NCBI GenBank assembly: GCA_025361125.1
Contig: JANYBM010000042.1
Location: 1 to 42,378, forward strand
Source of the DNA: Holophagaceae bacterium
GTDB taxonomy: Bacteria; Acidobacteriota; Holophagae; Holophagales; Holophagaceae
DNA: 42,378 bases
Direction of reading: 5' to 3'
Part shown: positions 17,294-26,644 of the stretch, in pieces
Position numbering within the stretch: position 1 is the stretch's first letter
Layout: the number at the start of each line of letters is the position of its first letter
Notes under the pieces: model-generated
Database searches by the model: none
The model's input: the letters and a program-made list of their open reading frames with translations, nothing else
What the model was told of the DNA's origin: nothing
Made by a program: the position numbers and the translations under genes

Positions 17294-17336
17294 GTGGGCT
17301 GTAGGCTCAGCCCTTAGCCCTTAGCCCTCAGCCCAC
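17294..17336. terminator. Inverted repeat between the convergent regulator and cupredoxin 2 genes
   Basis: GTGGGCTG (17294-17301) and CAGCCCAC (17329-17336) form a perfect 8-bp outer stem. The interior holds AGGCT and three near-identical AGCCCT(T) words, giving several inner pairing options. It occupies nearly all of the 66-base gap between two convergent genes, so a bidirectional terminator is the likely role, though no strong T-tract follows on either strand. Confidence 0.45.
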
Positions 17337-17339
17337 TTC

Positions 17340-17798
17340 CTAATGGACCGTGATGGTTCCCTTCATGTTGGAGCCGCAATGGACTCCGCAATAAAAGGGA
17401 TAGGTGCCGGGGATGTTGAAGGTATGGGACATGGTGTAACCCGTGTTCTGGAGGCCATTGCTGCTGAACTGGCTATCCGGGCTGCACCCGGCTCCCGAAA
17501 ACAGGGAATGGCCGCTGCTTTGCCAAACCCAGGTGACCGTCGTTCCTGCCGCAATGCTCAAATCGGCGGGTGAGAAGGTGAGGAGTGGGCTGCCGGGGTC
17601 TCCGTAAATGCCACCACCACCACTACTCGTCCCCCCCACGTAGAAGGTGTTGTTGGGCGGTGGTGGAGCTGACGGCGTGGCAGGAGTACTGCCACCCCCA
17701 CCACCTCCGCAGGACAGCAGCAATACCGCTGCGACCACCTGGGTCCCAAAGCGCAGAGATTGGGATGAGAACAATGACGAGGAAAGGAAGCTGTTCAT
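17340..17798 (-). CDS. Plastocyanin-like cupredoxin lipoprotein (copy 2)
   Basis: From the ATG at 17798 (AAGGAG five bases upstream) this is a 152-residue lipoprotein: signal peptide, lipobox VLLLSC, a Gly-rich and Pro-rich linker, then a cupredoxin domain. The type 1 copper ligands are His in SSGHSLF, Cys in YPFYCGVHC, His in GVH and Met in SNMKG. The domain has an insertion compared with copy 1 (a Gly-rich loop around YGDPGSPLL). A longer open frame to 17915 would run through the upstream regulatory element and is rejected. It is a paralogue of copy 1, and the matching upstream elements suggest both are controlled together by the regulator lying between them. Confidence 0.9.
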   Translation of the reverse strand: MNSFLSSSLFSSQSLRFGTQVVAAVLLLSCGGGGGGSTPATPSAPPPPNNTFYVGGTSSGGGGIYGDPGSPLLTFSPADLSIAAGTTVTWVWQSSGHSLFSGAGCSPDSQFSSNGLQNTGYTMSHTFNIPGTYPFYCGVHCGSNMKGTITVH

Positions 17799-17856
17799 GA
17801 AAACTCCTTGGTGAGGGGTAATCCCAACCATATCGATCCTTCTCCAAGGCAAAAGA

Positions 17857-17887
17857 TCCGGTCCGAAGATATAGACCCATCCGGCCC
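17857..17887. promoter_or_regulatory. Tandem TCCGGTCC element, copy B (putative MocR operator)
   Basis: TCCGGTCC at 17857-17864 and TCCGGCCC at 17880-17887 repeat with the same 23-bp period as copy A. Counting flanks, the two elements share CAAAAG, TCCGGTCCGAAGATA, ACCC and TCCGG in the same order and spacing. It is 59 to 89 bases upstream of cupredoxin 2, nearly the same distance and orientation that copy A has relative to cupredoxin 1. Confidence 0.65.
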
Positions 17888-18011
17888 ATAGGTAGATTCC
17901 ATGGCCTTCGGCCAAGGCTTGGCTTTACACTGCATGGCAGATTCTCAACATCACTCGAGTACCCACGGGTAAGTCGTCAACGGCCATAACCCTTCACCAG
18001 GAGCTTGGATC

Positions 18012-18746
18012 ATGAACATTCCTCGCATCGCCTTGCTATTGGCCCTGCTGGCGGCGCCGACGCTGCGCGCGCAAGCTCCCTGCGACTGCTTGGACCAGGC
18101 GGATCTCAAGAAGCGCATGGCGCTGGTGACCGAGGCGATGATGGCCTTCACCCGTGAATTCCAGGTGCTCTATGCCACGCCTTACACGCCAAAGATCCGT
18201 AAGGATCTCGCAGACCGTGTGGATGCAGCCATGACTAAGGTCTCCCTCACCCAAGGCTTGCGCGTGTTCGCCTCCGGCGGCACGGATGAACTCTGCCAGA
18301 TCCACGTCCTGCGAGCCCCGACGAACTGCATGGCCGAGGGCATTCGGCGCCATGAGCAGGTCCATCAGAAAGCCTGCGAAAAGACACGGAACAGGGTGGT
18401 CCCCTTGATCGCAGGGGGTAAAGCAAAAGACCGGTTCGATGCCATGGGCGTGACGATGGCCTATTACATTCAGGAAGAATTGGAAGGCTACAGCGTAGAA
18501 ATGCAGTTTCTCCAGTCGGAACTTCAACGATTGCAGCTCATTTGCAAACCGGCAGTAATACCGGGACGGGACTACTCATCACGCCCCACCCAAATGGACC
18601 ATGGTTCCCCTGCTCCGAATGATGCGCCTGGTGCGAGCACGGCACCGCCTCCGGTCAAGGGCCCCAGGCCACTGAAAGGCCCTGCTCCCATCAAGGCGCC
18701 TCCGATGCCTAAGCCCGCGCCCATGCCAAGGCCTTCGGACGGATGA
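18012..18746 (+). CDS. Secreted HExxH protein with Pro-rich tail
   Basis: I do not recognise a named family. The 244 residues comprise a signal peptide (IALLLALLAAPTLRAQ, cleavage about residue 21), a central domain with several Cys (CDC near residue 24, C95, C106, C121), the motif HEQVH at 114-118 preceded by RR, and a downstream EELEGYSVEMQFL helix whose Glu could complete a zinc site. From about residue 190 the chain is low-complexity, rich in Pro, Lys and Ala, ending in PKPAPMPRPSDG. It is probably an exported metal-binding or peptidase-like protein, but catalysis is not shown. The stop overlaps the start of the next gene (ATGA). Confidence 0.75.
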   Translation: MNIPRIALLLALLAAPTLRAQAPCDCLDQADLKKRMALVTEAMMAFTREFQVLYATPYTPKIRKDLADRVDAAMTKVSLTQGLRVFASGGTDELCQIHVLRAPTNCMAEGIRRHEQVHQKACEKTRNRVVPLIAGGKAKDRFDAMGVTMAYYIQEELEGYSVEMQFLQSELQRLQLICKPAVIPGRDYSSRPTQMDHGSPAPNDAPGASTAPPPVKGPRPLKGPAPIKAPPMPKPAPMPRPSDG

Positions 18747-20113
18747 AGCCGATCTCCTTCCAATCGTTTCATTCCATGGAAAAAAATACGAGGTTCATCG
18801 CTCCTGCGCTGATTGTTGGGGCTATTTTCCTGGTCTACCTCAATGCTCTTTCGGGAGCGTTCCAATACGATGATTTCAATGTGATCGTGGACAACGGAAG
18901 GGTTCACGGCTTGGCAGCCTGGATGGGGGATCTTGGCGGCATCCGGCCCCTGTTGAAACTCAGCTACGCTCTGAACTGGATGGCTGGGCCTGGACCTTGG
19001 GGCTTCCATCTCGTGAACCTGGCCATTCATGGTGCCAACGGATTGCTGACTTTCACGCTGTTGAAACGATTCGAAGCGCACAATGAAGACGCAGAGCTGG
19101 TGGCTCTTGCTGCAACTCTGATTTTTGTTTTGCATCCAGCACAAACCGAAGCGGTCACATACATCTGTGGACGCTCCACATCGCTGATGGCGATGTTTTA
19201 TCTCGCCAGTTTGGTGGCTTACCTCCGAGGCCGTGAACTGGGCCTGAGAACCTGGAATCTGGTGTCTGTCCTATTCTTCTTGTTGGCTTGTTTGACAAAG
19301 GAAACAGCCCTCACGCTGCCCATCGCCCTGCTGCTGGTGGAGCGCATGTGGAGTTCTTGGAGTGGCATGAAGGTGGCCCTTCGGGCCACATCGTCCCACT
19401 GGCTCCTGCTTTGCCTATTATGCATCGGACTTGCGCTGCATCCTTTCCAGCGGGCATTGCTGGCCACCAGTTTTGCAACCCGCAGTGTCCCCATCAATCT
19501 TATAAATCAGATCCAGGCTCAAGGCTATCTGGTGCGCACCTGGTGCTGGCCTGAGCACCTGAATATTGATCCCTTCCTGCCCGTGGCCGCGCACCTGACG
19601 TGGCCCCTCGCGGGCACTGCTGTGCTGCTTCTGGGTCTGCTGGGAGTGGGCATTTTCTCCTTGCGGGCAAGGCCGTGGTTAGGATTCGGAGTGTTGTGGT
19701 TCTTCCTGCATCTGATCCCCACCAACTCGTTCATCCCCCGCTTGGATCTGGTGAATGAGCGACAACTCTACTTGCCGAGTTTGGGCCTGGCCTTTGCGCT
19801 GGTCTGCATCATCAGAATGTTGATTCGCAAAGTGGACCTGAATCGCAAAGTCGTGGCCGCTGGATTTTTCCTTCTGTTCACCACCCTTAGTGTGCAAACC
19901 ATGCTTCGCAACCGTGATTATGGAAGCGAAATAGCACTATGGCGCAGCAGTGTTGACGAAGCGCCTCAGAACCCCCGGGCCCACAACAACCTGGGCTACG
20001 CCTATCTGCTTCAAGGCGACAAAGAACAAGCCCGGAAGGCTTTCGAAACCGCGCTGGCGCTGGATCCAGGCTATGCCAAGGCCAGAGTCAATCTTGCTTC
20101 GCTCCGCCAATAG
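18743..20113 (+). CDS. TMTC-like polytopic membrane protein with C-terminal TPR
   Basis: The 456-residue protein resembles the bacterial relatives of O-mannosyltransferase TMTC/PMT proteins (GT-C fold). It has about ten hydrophobic segments, an early periplasmic loop with the acidic pair typical of GT-C enzymes (FQYDDFNVIVDN, residues about 40-51), the HPAQTEAVTYICGRS segment, and LTKETALTLPIALLL. The last 75 residues are TPR-like (NPRAHNNLGYAYLLQGDKEQARKAFETALALDPGYAKA). Such proteins are expected to transfer a sugar from a lipid carrier to exported protein; this activity has not been shown for this branch. The start overlaps the preceding stop by 4 nt, so the exported HExxH protein and this membrane protein are likely coupled. 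Confidence 0.82.
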   Translation: MKPISFQSFHSMEKNTRFIAPALIVGAIFLVYLNALSGAFQYDDFNVIVDNGRVHGLAAWMGDLGGIRPLLKLSYALNWMAGPGPWGFHLVNLAIHGANGLLTFTLLKRFEAHNEDAELVALAATLIFVLHPAQTEAVTYICGRSTSLMAMFYLASLVAYLRGRELGLRTWNLVSVLFFLLACLTKETALTLPIALLLVERMWSSWSGMKVALRATSSHWLLLCLLCIGLALHPFQRALLATSFATRSVPINLINQIQAQGYLVRTWCWPEHLNIDPFLPVAAHLTWPLAGTAVLLLGLLGVGIFSLRARPWLGFGVLWFFLHLIPTNSFIPRLDLVNERQLYLPSLGLAFALVCIIRMLIRKVDLNRKVVAAGFFLLFTTLSVQTMLRNRDYGSEIALWRSSVDEAPQNPRAHNNLGYAYLLQGDKEQARKAFETALALDPGYAKARVNLASLRQ

Positions 20114-20214
20114 GCGCTGCGCCAGTGTCGTGTGCTCCCGCCACCCGCCTCCTAAACCGTTGGACCTAAGCACCGTAATTCAGGAAACAGCAATTGAAAA
20201 CCAGGGGGAGAACC

Positions 20215-20916
20215 ATGCCTTCACTCCAGAAGAACGCAAGAGTCGCGGGCTGGCTGTACTTCGTGATCACGGTCCTCGGAGTCATGAACCTCATCTACAT
20301 CCCCGGCAAGCTGATCGTGCGGGGAAACGCCGCTGCCACTGCCCAGAAGATCCTCGCCTCCGAATCGCTCTTCCGGTTCAGCATCGCGAGCTCGCTCGTT
20401 TCCGTGGTTGTATTCCTCTTCCTCGTCCTGGCTCTCTACCGCCTGTTCGAGGAAGTGGACCAGCCGCTCGCTGCGCTCATGGTGATCCTGGTGCTGGTGC
20501 AGGTTCCCATCGGCTTCGTGGACGCGGTGAACCAGCTTGCAGTCCTCCTGCTGCTGCACGGCGCGGATTACCTCTCCGTGTTCGACCAGCCGCATCGGGA
20601 AGCCCTGGCCATGCTGTTCCTCAATCTGAGCGGCCAGATGACAATTGTTTCCGAGATCTTATGGGGGCTCTGGCTGTTCCCGCTGGGGCAGCTCACCTTC
20701 CGCTCAGGCTATCTGCCCCGCTTCCTGGGCGTCTGGCTGATCATCAACGGCCTTGCCTACGTTGCCACGAGCTTCATCGGAATGATGGCTCCCCAGCACA
20801 TGGATTTCGTCTCCAAGATCACCTTCCCGCTCCTCCTCGGAGAGCTCGCCTTCATGCTCTGGCTGGTGATCCGGGGTGCCAGGCCCAGGCAACCGGCTGA
20901 TCAAGCCTTGGTCTAA
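20215..20916 (+). CDS. DUF4386 membrane protein
   Basis: From the ATG at 20215 (GGGGGAG four bases upstream) this encodes 233 residues with about six transmembrane segments. The features match DUF4386: the opening NARVAGWLYFVITVLGV, ILASESLFRFSIASSLVSVVVF, LALYRLFEEVDQPLA and the region GQMTIVSEILWGLWLFPLGQLTFRSGYLPRFLGVWL given here only as positions about 150-185. The function is unknown. The gene ends 35 bases before a strong hairpin terminator shared with the convergent aconitase gene. Confidence 0.88.
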   Translation: MPSLQKNARVAGWLYFVITVLGVMNLIYIPGKLIVRGNAAATAQKILASESLFRFSIASSLVSVVVFLFLVLALYRLFEEVDQPLAALMVILVLVQVPIGFVDAVNQLAVLLLLHGADYLSVFDQPHREALAMLFLNLSGQMTIVSEILWGLWLFPLGQLTFRSGYLPRFLGVWLIINGLAYVATSFIGMMAPQHMDFVSKITFPLLLGELAFMLWLVIRGARPRQPADQALV

Positions 20917-20950
20917 GCGACCGGACTCCCGAGCGATCCCTAGACAAGCC

Positions 20951-20975
20951 AAGGGCCCCAACCGGGGCCCTTTCT
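20951..20975 (+). terminator. Intrinsic terminator between DUF4386 and aconitase genes
   Basis: AAGGGCCCC (20951-20959) and GGGGCCCTT (20964-20972) form a perfect 9-bp stem with an AACC loop, followed by TCT on the plus strand. The reverse strand also gives a short T-containing tail, so it can serve both convergent genes. Confidence 0.8.
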
Positions 20976-20992
20976 GGCAATAACGGTAGCGA

Positions 20993-23248
20993 CTATTGCT
21001 TTGTCTTCTGACCCATGAGGTTGAGAGCAGACCCAGCGCGGAACCACTCGATCTGCCCTTCATTGAAGGTGTGGTTCAACGTGATCCGATCCTCGGCGCC
21101 GTCCTTGTGCTTGACCGCCATCGTGAGCGGAACACCGGGTTTGAAGGTCGTGAGCCCCAGAATGCTGAGGCGGTCATCTTCCTGGATTTTGTCATAGTCG
21201 CTGGGGTTCGCGAAGGTCAGGGGCAACATACCCTGCTTCTTCAAGTTGGTCTCATGGATGCGCGCGAAACTTTTCACGATGATCGCGCGGCCCCCCAGGA
21301 AACGGGGTTCCATGGCGGCGTGTTCACGGCTGGAACCCTCGCCATAATTCTCGTCGCCGATCACCACCCAACCTTGACCGGCGGCCTTGTAGGCCCGGGC
21401 CGTGGCAGGCACCGCGCCGTACTCGCCGGTGAGCTGGTTTTTGACCGTGTTGGCCAAGCCGTTGGCGAAATTGATGGCGCCAATGAGCAGGTTGTTGGAG
21501 ATGTTGTCGAGATGGCCGCGAAATTTCAACCAGGGGCCTGCCATGGAGATGTGGTCCGTGGTGCACTTGCCTTTGGCCTTGATGAGCAGTTGCAGATCCA
21601 GCAAATCCGATCCTTCCCAGGCCTTGAAGGGCGCCAGCAGTTGTAGGCGGTCACTGGTGGGGGCCACCACGACTGTAACCTTGGAACCATCTGGCGCGGG
21701 AGCCTGATAGGTATTCTCGCCGGGATCGAAGGCGCGCCGTGGGAGCTGATCGCCGGTGGGCGCGTGCAGCTTGAAAGCTATGCCATCAGCACCTTTGAGT
21801 TCATCCGTCATGGGATTGAACGTCAAGCGGCCCGCGATGGCGAGGGCGGTGACGATCTCAGGTGATGCCACAAAAGCATGGGTTTCAGGATTGCTATCAT
21901 TGCGGGCGACGAAGTTGCGGTTGAAGCTCGTGATGATGGAATTCTTCTCGCCCTTCTGGATGTCGTGTCGCTTCCACTGGCCGATGCAGGGGCCACAGGC
22001 GTTGGCCATGACCATGCCGCCGACCGCAGTGAAGGTGGCCATCTGGCCATCGCGCTGGATGGTGGCGCGAATCTGCTCAGAGCCTGGGCTGATGGTGAAT
22101 TCACTCTTGGCTTTTAGGCCATGCTCCAACGCTTGTTTCGCCACGCTGGCAGCGCGTTCCATATCCTCATAGCTGGAATTGGTGCAGGAACCTATGAGCC
22201 CGACTTTAAGTTCTTCGGGATAGCCTTTTTCAATGACGGCCTCGGCGAATTTCGATAGTGGCCAGGCGAGATCCGGTGTGAAAGGCCCGTTGATGTGGGG
22301 CTCCAGCGTGTCCAGGTCGATCTCGATGGTCTGGTCGTATTCGCAGCCTTCGTCCGCCTTCAGATTTTCAGCGAAATCTTCGGCCAGATCAGCGATGGCC
22401 ACGCGGCTGGTGGCCCGAAGGTACTTGGACATGCTGTGGTTGAAGGGGAACAGGCTCGTGGTGGCGCCAATCTCCGCGCCCATATTGCAGATGGTGCCCA
22501 TGCCCGTGCAGGAGATGGAATCCACGCCGGGACCGAAGTACTCGACGATGGCGCCCGTGCCGCCCTTGACGGTCAGGATGCCCGCCAGTTTCAGGATCAC
22601 GTCCTTGGGGCTGGTCCAACCATTGAGTTTGCCCGTCAGTTTTACTCCGATCAATTTCGGCGCCTTCAATTCCCAGGAAAGCCCAGCCATGACGTCCACG
22701 GCATCAGCACCGCCGACGCCGATGGCGACCATGCCCAAGCCACCCGCGTTGGGCGTGTGGGAATCGGTGCCGATCATCATGCCGCCGGGAAACGCGTAGC
22801 TCTCCAGCACCACCTGATGGATGATGCCGCTGCCTGGTTTCCAGAAGCCCAGGCCGAACTTGTTGCAGACGCTTGCCAGAAAGTCGTAGACCTCTTTGTT
22901 CTCATCCTTGGCGCGGGCCAGATCCTTGTCGCTGCCGACCTCGGCCTGGATCAGGTGGTCGCAGTGGACGGTGGAGGGGACCGCTGCCTGGGGCAGGCCC
23001 GAGCTCATGAACTGCAGCAGCGCCATCTGGGCGGTGGCATCTTGCATGGCCACGCGGTCGGGACGAAGGTCCAGATAGGACTTGCCCCGGATGATCTCCT
23101 GGCTGGAAGCATCGTCGAGATGGCCATAGACGATTTTTTCAGCCAGAGAAAGCGGGCGGTTCAGCCGTTGCCGGACGACCTTCAGATTCGCATCCATCTT
23201 TTCATAAACGGATTTTACAAATGCAGGAGTGGATTCGATCACGGCCAT
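20993..23248 (-). CDS. acn: Aconitate hydratase (mitochondrial-type)
   Basis: Aconitase interconverts citrate and isocitrate in the TCA cycle through a [4Fe-4S] cluster. The 751-residue chain shows [23 protein letters not shown], the first cluster Cys in [12 protein letters not shown] and the other two in [11 protein letters not shown], then [11 protein letters not shown] and, in the swivelling domain, [19 protein letters not shown] with the catalytic Ser. The length and N-terminal arrangement (no HEAT-like domain) fit the mitochondrial-type AcnA branch rather than AcnB. The ATG at 23248 follows GGAG; a TTG four codons upstream is less likely. It is transcribed alone, ending at the shared terminator. 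Confidence 0.95.
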   Translation of the reverse strand: MAVIESTPAFVKSVYEKMDANLKVVRQRLNRPLSLAEKIVYGHLDDASSQEIIRGKSYLDLRPDRVAMQDATAQMALLQFMSSGLPQAAVPSTVHCDHLIQAEVGSDKDLARAKDENKEVYDFLASVCNKFGLGFWKPGSGIIHQVVLESYAFPGGMMIGTDSHTPNAGGLGMVAIGVGGADAVDVMAGLSWELKAPKLIGVKLTGKLNGWTSPKDVILKLAGILTVKGGTGAIVEYFGPGVDSISCTGMGTICNMGAEIGATTSLFPFNHSMSKYLRATSRVAIADLAEDFAENLKADEGCEYDQTIEIDLDTLEPHINGPFTPDLAWPLSKFAEAVIEKGYPEELKVGLIGSCTNSSYEDMERAASVAKQALEHGLKAKSEFTISPGSEQIRATIQRDGQMATFTAVGGMVMANACGPCIGQWKRHDIQKGEKNSIITSFNRNFVARNDSNPETHAFVASPEIVTALAIAGRLTFNPMTDELKGADGIAFKLHAPTGDQLPRRAFDPGENTYQAPAPDGSKVTVVVAPTSDRLQLLAPFKAWEGSDLLDLQLLIKAKGKCTTDHISMAGPWLKFRGHLDNISNNLLIGAINFANGLANTVKNQLTGEYGAVPATARAYKAAGQGWVVIGDENYGEGSSREHAAMEPRFLGGRAIIVKSFARIHETNLKKQGMLPLTFANPSDYDKIQEDDRLSILGLTTFKPGVPLTMAVKHKDGAEDRITLNHTFNEGQIEWFRAGSALNLMGQKTKQ

Positions 23249-23286
23249 GGCGAGCTCCAAATAGCGAAACGATCCAGTTTAGCCCA

Positions 23287-23433
23287 AGGGGTCAGGTCAC
23301 GAGGTCACAGTTCTCGAATGCAGAGCCTGGAGGAGGCTCCTGGCTTCAGATCACGGTGTTGCGCATGTTTCACCGTTTCGGCGTCTCCAAAGAAGCTGAC
23401 GGGATCAACAATTCAGCCTGCAGCCTGACCCCT
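23287..23433. repeat. 147-bp segment bounded by a perfect 10-bp inverted repeat
   Basis: AGGGGTCAGG at 23287-23296 is matched by CCTGACCCCT at 23424-23433. The inside contains a small hairpin around GAGCCTGGAGGAGGCTC and no gene. GGGGTCAGGT-like ends are often seen around REP-type tyrosine transposase elements, so this could be a small non-autonomous remnant, but no transposase is in the window. It fills half of the 285-base space between the divergent acn and ribH genes; the remainder should hold their promoters. Confidence 0.4.
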
Positions 23434-23533
23434 GAAGCCCATCTCACCATGGACTTGAGGGTTGATTTTCACGGCAGACCACAGAGCATTCGTGCTAGGC
23501 TCATCGGTTCCGACCACCTTGAGGGGGGTTCCC

Positions 23534-24010
23534 ATGGGGATCTTTGAAGGCCAGTTACGCGTGGACAAGGGCGACCGCTTCGCCCTGGTGGCTGCACGAT
23601 GGAATGACTTCATCGTGGACCGTCTCATCGGCGGCGCCACGGACTGCCTCCTCCGCCACGGAGGCTCCGAATCCCAATTTGATCTCATCAAAGTCCCCGG
23701 TTGCTTCGAGTTGCCCCAGCTGGCTCTCCTGGCGGCTAAATCCGGCAAGTACTCAGGCATCCTTGTGCTGGGCTGCGTCATCCGTGGCGGCACGCCGCAC
23801 TTCGAGATGATCGCTTCCGAAGTCACCAAAGGTACCGCCCAGGTTGCTCTGCAGACCGGCGTCCCCACAGTGTTCGGGGTCCTTACGGTGGACAGCGTGG
23901 AGCAAGCCATCGAACGGGCCGGTACCAAGATGGGCAACAAGGGCTGGGAAGCCGCCGCGGCACTCATCGAATTGGTGGACCTGAACCGCGCCTTCGGGAA
24001 AAAACGCTGA
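23534..24010 (+). CDS. ribH: 6,7-dimethyl-8-ribityllumazine synthase RibH
   Basis: It condenses 5-amino-6-ribitylaminouracil with 3,4-dihydroxy-2-butanone 4-phosphate in riboflavin synthesis. The 158 residues contain [29 protein letters not shown], the phosphate-binding [13 protein letters not shown] with its catalytic His, [19 protein letters not shown] and [12 protein letters not shown]. The ATG at 23534 follows GAGGGGGG; a longer open frame from 23462 lacks support. The stop overlaps the nusB start (TGATG), the common ribH-nusB pairing in bacteria. The other riboflavin genes are not in the window. Confidence 0.96.
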   Translation: MGIFEGQLRVDKGDRFALVAARWNDFIVDRLIGGATDCLLRHGGSESQFDLIKVPGCFELPQLALLAAKSGKYSGILVLGCVIRGGTPHFEMIASEVTKGTAQVALQTGVPTVFGVLTVDSVEQAIERAGTKMGNKGWEAAAALIELVDLNRAFGKKR

Positions 24011-24498
24011 TGGGCGTTCGTCGCCGAGGCCGAGAATACGCCTTGCAGATGCTGTACGCCATGGACATGAATGGCTATCTGCCGGACCAGGTCTTCGCGG
24101 GTTTTTCAGCGATCCAGGATCTCAACCGTGATGCGTTCTACTACGCGCGGAGACTCGTGGACGGCGTTCACGGACAGCTGGATGAAATAGACACAGTTCT
24201 ACAGAAATACGCCGAACACTGGAAAATTCATCGCATGGCCGTAGTGGACCGAAACCTGCTGCGCTTGAGCCTTTATGAGCTGATGTACTTGGAGGAAGTC
24301 CCCTTTCCCATCGTCATCAACGAGGCGCTGGAGATCATCAAGGAGTTCAGCGACCAGGAAGGAACCCAGTTTCTGAATGGAATCCTGGACGCCGCGCGCA
24401 AGGAATTCCGGGGAACCGAAAACGAGGCTCCGCGTCGGCGCGGAAAATCACCAGCGCCACCACTGCCACCCGAGCCTCAGCCACCTGGGTCGGCATAG
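24010..24498 (+). CDS. nusB: Transcription antitermination factor NusB
   Basis: NusB binds boxA RNA with NusE/S10 in the antitermination complex of rRNA operons. The 162-residue protein has RRRGREYALQMLYAMDM at the N-terminus (the arginine-rich RNA-binding start), then VDRNLLRLSLYELMYLEEVPFPIVINEALEI, given here as the family core at about residues 77-107, and GTQFLNGILDAARKE. The last 25 residues are an Arg- and Pro-rich extension beyond the usual end. It overlaps ribH by one base. Confidence 0.95.
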   Translation: MGVRRRGREYALQMLYAMDMNGYLPDQVFAGFSAIQDLNRDAFYYARRLVDGVHGQLDEIDTVLQKYAEHWKIHRMAVVDRNLLRLSLYELMYLEEVPFPIVINEALEIIKEFSDQEGTQFLNGILDAARKEFRGTENEAPRRRGKSPAPPLPPEPQPPGSA

Positions 24499-24580
24499 CT
24501 AATTTCCCTGCGCTATGCTCGATGACTTTCCCGCTCACCTGAACAGCCCATCCAGAATTGCTTCCCCGGAGACCCCACGC

Positions 24581-25222
24581 ATGAGTACCCGGAAAAAAAT
24601 AACGCCACCCAAGCCCAAAGCCACGCATCCAACGCCTGCCGCTGCCAAGCCGAACAAGGCTTCTGCTTCCCACCCTGCAGCGTCGGCAAAATCCAGTGGT
24701 TCCACCTCCTTGAGCCTGGATGAAATCAAGTCCCTGATCGCCTTGGTGGGCAAAGAGCCTTTCCAGGAATTCGAATTCGAAGCGGGCGATATGAAGTTCC
24801 GCATCCGCAAGGACAGCATTCACGCTCCGGCCCCTCAGGTGACCTACTCATCCAGCCCTACTTCACAGCCCTTCGGCCAGCCCGTCAGCCACCTGATGAC
24901 CCAGGCTCCAACCGTCCCGGCTCCTGTAGCGTATGCCATACCAGAACCTTCGATTCCGGGCATTCCCATGGACGATCCCGATCTGCATTACATCACCAGC
25001 CCAATTGTCGGAACGTTCTACCGTGCCGCCAATCCCAAGGCTTCGGCGTTCGTAAGCGTCGGCGACAAAGTACGGCCAGGGCAAACCTTGTGCATTGTTG
25101 AAGCCATGAAGCTGCTGAATGAAATCGAGTGCGACATCACCGGAGAGATCGTGAAGGTACTCGTGGAAAATGGTCAGCCTGTGGAATATGGCGAGCGCCT
25201 CTTTCAAGCGCGCGTGGGCTGA
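24581..25222 (+). CDS. accB: Biotin carboxyl carrier protein of acetyl-CoA carboxylase
   Basis: AccB carries biotin between the carboxylase and transferase halves of acetyl-CoA carboxylase. From the ATG at 24581 the protein has 213 residues: a Lys-, Pro- and Ala-rich N-terminus (1-45) longer than usual, the typical [25 protein letters not shown] region, a Pro-rich linker, and the C-terminal biotinyl domain with the biotin Lys in [31 protein letters not shown] marks the domain start. The accC gene begins 3 bases after the stop, the standard accBC order. Confidence 0.95.
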   Translation: MSTRKKITPPKPKATHPTPAAAKPNKASASHPAASAKSSGSTSLSLDEIKSLIALVGKEPFQEFEFEAGDMKFRIRKDSIHAPAPQVTYSSSPTSQPFGQPVSHLMTQAPTVPAPVAYAIPEPSIPGIPMDDPDLHYITSPIVGTFYRAANPKASAFVSVGDKVRPGQTLCIVEAMKLLNEIECDITGEIVKVLVENGQPVEYGERLFQARVG

Positions 25223-25225
25223 TCC

Positions 25226-26644
25226 ATGACCGCAGCCATCAAGCGCAAAACTCTGAAGGTTCCGGCTGCTCCCCACGCGGAAGAGCCGCCCTTCAAGAAA
25301 GTGCTCATCGCCAATCGTGGCGAAATCGCACTTCGGGTGATCCTGGCTTGCAAGGAGCTGGGCATCCAGACGGTTGCGGTCTATTCGGAAGCGGATCGCA
25401 ATTCGCTGCATGTGCGCTTTGCGGATGAAGAAGTCTGCATCGGCCCGGCTCCCAGCGCCAAGTCCTACCTGAACATTCCGCAAGTCATCGCGGCCGCCGA
25501 AGTCACCGGGGCCGAGGCCATCCACCCAGGGTACGGATTCCTGAGCGAGAACGCCTATTTCGTGGAAGTTTGTCAGGCCTGCGGCATCAACTTCATCGGC
25601 CCGAACCCCGAGATCATCCGCAAGATGGGCAACAAGGCCCAGGCCAAGGCCACCATGCAAGCAGCCGGCATTCCTTTGATGCCCGGCAGCGACGGCCTGG
25701 TGGAAACCGTGGATGAGGCCCTGGCTAACGCCGAGCAGATTGGCTACCCCGTCATCGTCAAGGCATCGGCGGGTGGCGGTGGTCGTGGAATGCGCATCTG
25801 CAACAACGCCGAAGAGCTGCCGGAGCTTTACCATACGGCCCGCAGTGAGGCGAAGATCGCGTTTGGCGACGATGCCGTGTACATGGAAAAGTACCTGCTG
25901 GAGCCCCGTCACATCGAGGTCCAGATCATGGGCGACCTCTACGGCAACATCGTGCATCTGGGCGAGCGCGAATGTTCCATCCAGCGCCGCCATCAGAAAC
26001 TCATCGAGGAAAGCCCCAGCGGTGCCATCACGCAGGAGCTGCGGGAGCGCATCTGTGCCATGGCGGTGAAAGCTGCCAGAGCGGTGGGCTACTACAACGC
26101 CGGCACCATTGAATTCCTGCTGGATAAGCGCGGCGATTTCTTTTTTATGGAGATGAACACCCGCGTGCAAGTCGAACACCCCGTGACGGAAATGGTGACC
26201 GGCATTGATATTGTCAAAGAGCAACTGCGCATCGCCGCAGGGCAGCGGCTCACCTTCACTCAAGCAGATGTGGTGCAACGGGGCCACGCCATCGAGTGCC
26301 GCATCAATGCCGAAGACCCGTGGAAATTCACTCCCTGCCCCGGCCGCATAACAGCCCTCAATTTCCCTGGTGGCCCCGGCATCCGGGTGGACACCGCCAT
26401 GTACCAGGACGCCGTCATCCCGCCCACCTATGATTCCATGGTGGCCAAACTCATCGCCTACGGAAACAACCGCACCGAGGCCCTGGCACGGATGCGCCGA
26501 GCACTGGACACATTGGTAATCGAAGGCGTAAAAACCACAGCCCCCCTGCACCGCAAGATCATGGATCATCCCGATTTCATCTCTGGCGGTTTCAGTACCA
26601 AGTGGATGGAAACCTTCATGGCGGAGTTGGATGCAGAGCGGTAA
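25226..26644 (+). CDS. accC: Biotin carboxylase subunit of acetyl-CoA carboxylase
   Basis: AccC uses ATP and bicarbonate to carboxylate the biotin on AccB. The 472-residue protein includes [29 protein letters not shown], the ATP-grasp glycine loop [12 protein letters not shown], the catalytic segment [16 protein letters not shown], and [13 protein letters not shown]. About 22 residues precede the usual start, so the true N-terminus might be a little downstream, though the ATG at 25226 is ideally placed after accB. The end overlaps the next gene by 14 bases. Together with accB and the upstream ribH-nusB pair it forms a plus-strand housekeeping run. Confidence 0.96.
   Translation: MTAAIKRKTLKVPAAPHAEEPPFKKVLIANRGEIALRVILACKELGIQTVAVYSEADRNSLHVRFADEEVCIGPAPSAKSYLNIPQVIAAAEVTGAEAIHPGYGFLSENAYFVEVCQACGINFIGPNPEIIRKMGNKAQAKATMQAAGIPLMPGSDGLVETVDEALANAEQIGYPVIVKASAGGGGRGMRICNNAEELPELYHTARSEAKIAFGDDAVYMEKYLLEPRHIEVQIMGDLYGNIVHLGERECSIQRRHQKLIEESPSGAITQELRERICAMAVKAARAVGYYNAGTIEFLLDKRGDFFFMEMNTRVQVEHPVTEMVTGIDIVKEQLRIAAGQRLTFTQADVVQRGHAIECRINAEDPWKFTPCPGRITALNFPGGPGIRVDTAMYQDAVIPPTYDSMVAKLIAYGNNRTEALARMRRALDTLVIEGVKTTAPLHRKIMDHPDFISGGFSTKWMETFMAELDAER

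Noticed and set aside
22295-23428. A 377-codon plus-strand frame opposite aconitase
   Set aside because: It lies wholly antisense to a well-supported gene for most of its length and reads as low-information His/Gly/Ala sequence.
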